Source of the DNA: CAZJHX01 sp964545715
GTDB lineage: Bacteria > Myxococcota_A > UBA9042 > GCA-2863065
NCBI GenBank assembly: GCA_964545715.1
Contig: CAZJHX010000031.1
Location: forward strand, 1-64,000
Length of the DNA: 64,000 nt
Reading direction: 5' to 3'
A program made the position numbers and the translations under genes. A model generated the notes under the pieces. That model was not told the DNA's origin, made no database searches, and was given only the letters and a program-made list of their open reading frames with translations. Below, in pieces: positions 60,522-64,000 of this stretch. Every line of letters begins with the position of its first letter. Within the stretch, counting starts at the first letter, position 1.

Positions 60522-63221
60522 GTGCGATCCCTCTTCTTGTCCATCCGGCCAGCCGAGCGGCGCCTGGCCTGGACGTCCTTCTGGATCCTGTTCGGCGTCA
60601 TCGGCGCGCATACGATCTTGGAGACCGCCCGCGACGCGCTGTTTCTGGCGCGCGCGTCCGCAGACCGCCTGCCGATCGTGTACATCGCCATCGCGCTGGC
60701 GTCGCTGGGAGTAACTCAGCTTCAGGACCGCCTGCCATCGCGCGGTGGACGCGGCGTGCTGGTCTCCTGGCTGCTCGGATCCGCCGGCGTCACGCTGGGG
60801 ATCTGGCTCTTTCTGGACGTGCTGGGCACCCCCGGCGTGTACGTCCTTTACGTGTGGTCCGGCGTGCTCGTGACCATGGTGATGGTCCACTTCTGGACGC
60901 TGGTAGGCGGGGTCTTCAGCATCACACAGGCCAAGCGGCTCTACGGCATGATCGGCACTGGCAGCGTGCTGGGCGCCATCGGCGGATCCGCGCTTGCCGG
61001 CGCCCTGACCTTGTCGCTGCCGGCACACTGGCTGCTGCCCGCGGCCGCCGCGATGCTCGCCGGGACATCGTTCTTGCCTGCGTTTTTGCCGTCCGGCGCC
61101 GGCAGCCGCTCGACCGGCGCAAAGGACGAGTCGGGGCTGCTCGAGCGCATCCAGGACATCATGCAGCGCCCGTACGCGCGGTCGGTGGTCACGCTGATGA
61201 TCCTGGGGGCCGCGGCGCTGACGGTCTCCGATTTTCTCTTCAAGCGAATCGTGGCCGACGCCGTGCCGGCCGAGCAGCTGGGCAGCTGGCTGGCGCGCTT
61301 TTACCTGGCGGTGAATATCGGCTCGCTGTTTTTTCAGGTGTTTCTTGTCCGCTGGGCGCTCACGCGTTTCTCGGTCCTGGGCAGCCTGGCATTTCTGCCG
61401 CTGCTGATCGGTGGCGGCGCGATCAGCGTGCTCTTCCTCGGCGGCACGCTGGCAGCCATCCTGCTCAAGGCGCCCGACGGCCTGCTGAAGCACTCCATCA
61501 ACAAGACGGCGGTCGAGCTGCTGTTTGTGCCGATGTCCGAGCGCCTGCGCCGGCGCGTCAAGACGGTGGTGGACGTCATCGGTCAGCGCGGTGGGCAGGG
61601 CGCCGCCTCGCTGGTGCTGCTGGGTATGGCCGCCCTGGAGATGAACAACGCCACCGTCGCGCTGCTGGGCATCGGCCTTGCGGGCGCGTGGCTGCTCAAC
61701 GTGATGCGGCTGCGCGAGCCGTATCTCAACGTCTTTCGCGCCGAGCTCGAGAAGGGCAACACCCGCCTTCGCACGCGGTTTCCCGAGCTGGATCTGGCGG
61801 GCGTCGAGACGCTTGTAGCGTCGCTCAACAGCACCAACGACGAGGAGGTGGTCGCCGCCATGCACCTGCTGGCGGCCGAGGGCCGAACGCGCCTGCTGCC
61901 TACGCTGATCCTCTACCACCCCTCCAGCGAGGTGCTTCAGGCGGCCTTGTCGGTTCTGTCGCACAGCGGGCGGGCACAGGCGGCGCCCCTGGTCCGGCGC
62001 CTGATCGGGCACGACGACCCGGCGGTCCGCGCCGCCGCGCTGCTATGTCACCGCAAGCTGTCGGACGATCTCGAAGCTCTGGAGGCCGCTCTGGGCGACG
62101 AGCAGGGCCCGGTTCGCGCGGCTGCCGCGGTTGCGCTGTCGGGCCGCCCGGCGAGCTCCAGCCGGCTTGCCAACGTGCTGTCCGAGATCCGGCGCGACGG
62201 GGACGCACAGACACTGCAGGCGCTGGCGGACGCCATCGTCCACACGGGCGCCAGCGGCTTCGACGACCTTCTGATCGAGCTGAGTCGGTCCCGATCCCCG
62301 GATGTCCGGGTCGCCGCCGCCGGCGCCCTGGGGTGGGTGGCCGACCCGGCGCGGGCAGTGCCGCCGCTGCTCGAGCTGCTGTGTACGACGGCCACGCGAG
62401 AGGCCGCACGCGCCGCGTTGTGCCGGCTTGGGGACCCAGCCCTGGACGCGCTTGTGACGCTGCTGAACGACGAGGACGGGCTGGCGGCCATCCGAGTGCA
62501 CGTGCCCCGCGCGCTGGCCGAGTTTCCGGCTGACAAGGCCGCCGCACATCTGCTGCGCTACGTGTCGACCGAGCCGAGTGGGCAGGCGCGCGCCCGCGCG
62601 ATACGCGCGCTTGAGCTGATGGCCCGCCGAGAGCACGACCTCTCGCTGGACTCGGATCTGCTCGACCAGGCCATCCGTCACGCCATCTCCGAGGTCTATC
62701 GCGGCGAAGAGCAGCGGCTGGCGTCGCAGCAGGCGGACGAGGAGACGCAGGCGCTGCCCGGTTACAGCGCGCTGGCCCGCACGCTGCGAGACAAGGCGCG
62801 GTCCGCGGGCGACCGGCTGCTGCGCCTCCTCGGCCTGCGCTTCAGAGGGGAGGACTTCTCTGAGATCCGGCGCGGTCTCAACAGCCGCAGCGCCCGCCTG
62901 CGCGCCAGCAGCATCGAGCTGATGGAGAGCGCTTTGCCCCCGTCCCTGCGCCCGATCGTGGTGCGCCTGCTGGACGATCCGGGCGCGGCGGTGGTCGTGG
63001 AGACCCCGTTTCATCGACCACAGCGCCTGGATTACAACGCGCTCCTGAATGCGCTGCTCGACAGCCCGAGCGTCACCGTGCGCGCCGTGGCGGCTCACCA
63101 CGTGGGCGAGCTCCGATTGCAGGCGGCGCGGGACAAGCTGACGCACATGCCCAGACATCCACGCACGGCGCCCGAGGTGGCGCTGGCGCTGAGCCGCTTG
63201 GAGGAAGCCCATGCTGGATGA
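60522..63221 (+). CDS. NTT/MFS nucleotide-transporter-like membrane protein fused to HEAT repeats
   Basis: 899 residues from GTG 60522. About residues 1-400 have 11-12 membrane segments (FWILFGVIGAHTILETARDA LFL; YVLYVWSGVLVTMVMVHFW; AKRLYGMIGTGSVLGAIGGS), in the style of Npt1/Npt2 ADP-ATP translocase-like proteins. KAPDGLLKHSINKTAVELLF VPMSERLRRRVKTVVDVIGQ R is the most conserved-looking loop. About 440-890 are HEAT repeats (DDPAVRAAALLCHRKLSDDL; SPDVRVAAAGALGWVADPAR). Transport in this fused branch is unproven; a sensor or scaffold role is possible. Overlaps the next gene. Confidence 0.87.
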   Translation: MRSLFLSIRPAERRLAWTSFWILFGVIGAHTILETARDALFLARASADRLPIVYIAIALASLGVTQLQDRLPSRGGRGVLVSWLLGSAGVTLGIWLFLDVLGTPGVYVLYVWSGVLVTMVMVHFWTLVGGVFSITQAKRLYGMIGTGSVLGAIGGSALAGALTLSLPAHWLLPAAAAMLAGTSFLPAFLPSGAGSRSTGAKDESGLLERIQDIMQRPYARSVVTLMILGAAALTVSDFLFKRIVADAVPAEQLGSWLARFYLAVNIGSLFFQVFLVRWALTRFSVLGSLAFLPLLIGGGAISVLFLGGTLAAILLKAPDGLLKHSINKTAVELLFVPMSERLRRRVKTVVDVIGQRGGQGAASLVLLGMAALEMNNATVALLGIGLAGAWLLNVMRLREPYLNVFRAELEKGNTRLRTRFPELDLAGVETLVASLNSTNDEEVVAAMHLLAAEGRTRLLPTLILYHPSSEVLQAALSVLSHSGRAQAAPLVRRLIGHDDPAVRAAALLCHRKLSDDLEALEAALGDEQGPVRAAAAVALSGRPASSSRLANVLSEIRRDGDAQTLQALADAIVHTGASGFDDLLIELSRSRSPDVRVAAAGALGWVADPARAVPPLLELLCTTATREAARAALCRLGDPALDALVTLLNDEDGLAAIRVHVPRALAEFPADKAAAHLLRYVSTEPSGQARARAIRALELMARREHDLSLDSDLLDQAIRHAISEVYRGEEQRLASQQADEETQALPGYSALARTLRDKARSAGDRLLRLLGLRFRGEDFSEIRRGLNSRSARLRASSIELMESALPPSLRPIVVRLLDDPGAAVVVETPFHRPQRLDYNALLNALLDSPSVTVRAVAAHHVGELRLQAARDKLTHMPRHPRTAPEVALALSRLEEAHAG

Positions 63222-64000
63222 CGCGATGCGCGACGGACAGGTCTTGAGCGTGCGGGACCGGCTGCTGCTGCTCAAGAGCCAGGCGCTGCTGCAAGCGGCC
63301 GACGACGAGCTGCTGCTGCTGGCCGAGGTCGCCCGATACCGGACGTATGCCGCCGGCGAGCGCATCTCCGAGGGCGGCCAGCTGGCGGCCCATATCCACC
63401 TCATGCTCGAGGGCGCCATCCGCATCAAGCGACACAGTGGCGTGGAGCAGATCGTCGAGGCGCCCGGCGCGGTCGGCTGGCCCAGCTTTCTGGCCAACGA
63501 CGAGCGCGGACTGGACCTGATCGCCCACACCACGCTGCGCACGATGGACATCCCGTGCGCGGCGATGGACGAGATCCTGGAGCAAAGCTTTGTGCTGACA
63601 CGCACCGCGCTCACCTTTCAGGCGAAGTTTCTGCTGACCGGCCGCTCGAACCTCCCGGCCGCCCCGGGCTCCGTGCATGACGAGCCGCTGGGCGAGTATC
63701 CGGCGCGCACCCTAACCGCGGTCGAGCAGGTGCTGAGTCTGGCCGACGCCTCGATCTTTGAGGCCGCCACTATGGACGGCCTGATGGAGATGGCTGAGAA
63801 CTTCACCGAGATCCGCGTGCCCGCCGGCACGGTGCTCTGGCGCATCGGAGACCCGCCGTCGTTCTCGCTGCGCCTGCGGTACGGCCGAGTGCGATGCCGC
63901 ACCGCAGACGGGACGGAGTGCGTTATCGGCGCCCCGTTTGTGATGGGCTTCTTCGACAGCCTGGCGGAGGTCGATCGCGTCTACGAGGCCGTCGCGGAGA
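63211..64000 (+). CDS. Tandem cyclic-nucleotide-binding-like protein, 3' end outside window
   Basis: 263 codons visible from ATG 63211, which overlaps the HEAT-fusion stop by 11 bases (GGAGG seven bases before). Two cupin-like cNMP-binding domains can be read: about 25-130 (LLLLAEVARYRTYAAGERIS EGG; HLMLEGAIRIKRHSGVEQIV; GAVGWPSFLAN) and from about 190 (MAENFTEIRVPAGTVLWRIG D; SLRLRYGRVRCRTADGTECV IG). No DNA-binding domain seen so far. Likely a cytosolic regulator of the coupled transporter-like protein. Confidence 0.85.
   Translation, partial: MLDDAMRDGQVLSVRDRLLLLKSQALLQAADDELLLLAEVARYRTYAAGERISEGGQLAAHIHLMLEGAIRIKRHSGVEQIVEAPGAVGWPSFLANDERGLDLIAHTTLRTMDIPCAAMDEILEQSFVLTRTALTFQAKFLLTGRSNLPAAPGSVHDEPLGEYPARTLTAVEQVLSLADASIFEAATMDGLMEMAENFTEIRVPAGTVLWRIGDPPSFSLRLRYGRVRCRTADGTECVIGAPFVMGFFDSLAEVDRVYEAVAE

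Overview
The window looks like a scaffold from a high-GC member of the Myxococcota (old Deltaproteobacteria), probably a metagenome-assembled genome. A run of exactly 100 N at 29854-29953 marks a scaffold join. The taxonomic guess rests on very high GC at third codon positions, an extraordinary density of lipoproteins, several C-terminal 'Cys + hydrophobic helix + basic' MYXO-CTERM-like tails, cysteine-rich CGxDGCGGxCGxC repeats, and hybrid histidine kinases. No marker gene or rRNA is present to prove it.

Layout. 1-14218 (minus strand): an operon of giant secreted modular proteins (FG-GAP/VCBS, DUF11, thrombospondin type-3, Big-2-like, cohesin-like, dockerin-like and Cys-rich modules). It begins abruptly at a junction near 14.2 kb where a plus-strand gene is also cut off. 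14558-17550 (minus): a small Hc1-type histone-like protein, a small orphan, an O-methyltransferase, an SRPBCC protein and a thioredoxin-like 2Fe-2S protein, interrupted by a 177-bp inverted-repeat (MITE-like) element. 17618-19476 (minus): a Tat-exported lipoprotein and its leaderless paralogue. 19653-22847: a secreted DUF4091-type protein with a MYXO-CTERM-like tail. 23192-29750: a beta-lactamase-fold serine hydrolase, then an UrtA/AmiC-like binding protein translationally coupled to a triple-receiver hybrid kinase and followed by a REC-kinase. 29765-37041: unknown proteins, lipoproteins, a dual-specificity-type phosphatase and decayed gene fragments.

37063-43672 (mostly minus): a beta-propeller/dihaem-peroxidase-like lipoprotein, then a TetR - PLP lyase/decarboxylase - M81 peptidase operon with a clear tandem operator. 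43780-47877: two paralogous Cys-rich lipoproteins flanking a lipoprotein with EGF-Ca and Sushi-like domains, a eukaryote-like combination. 48099-49899: a MYXO-CTERM protein and a VWA protein. 49989-59236: a seven-gene, overlapping operon encoding a five-haem surface cytochrome, a cupredoxin, a one-haem outer-membrane barrel, a dihaem cytochrome c, a Cys-rich lipoprotein, a secretory-lipase-like hydrolase and a B12-binding-type radical SAM enzyme. This is the best candidate for an undescribed redox/electron-conduit system. 59187-64000: an HNH protein, a diguanylate cyclase, a nucleotide-transporter-like membrane protein fused to HEAT repeats, and the start of a cyclic-nucleotide-binding protein.

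Overall the window is dominated by cell-surface and periplasmic proteins. No tRNA, rRNA, CRISPR array or complete insertion sequence was seen. Long antisense open frames are common because of GC bias and were not annotated.
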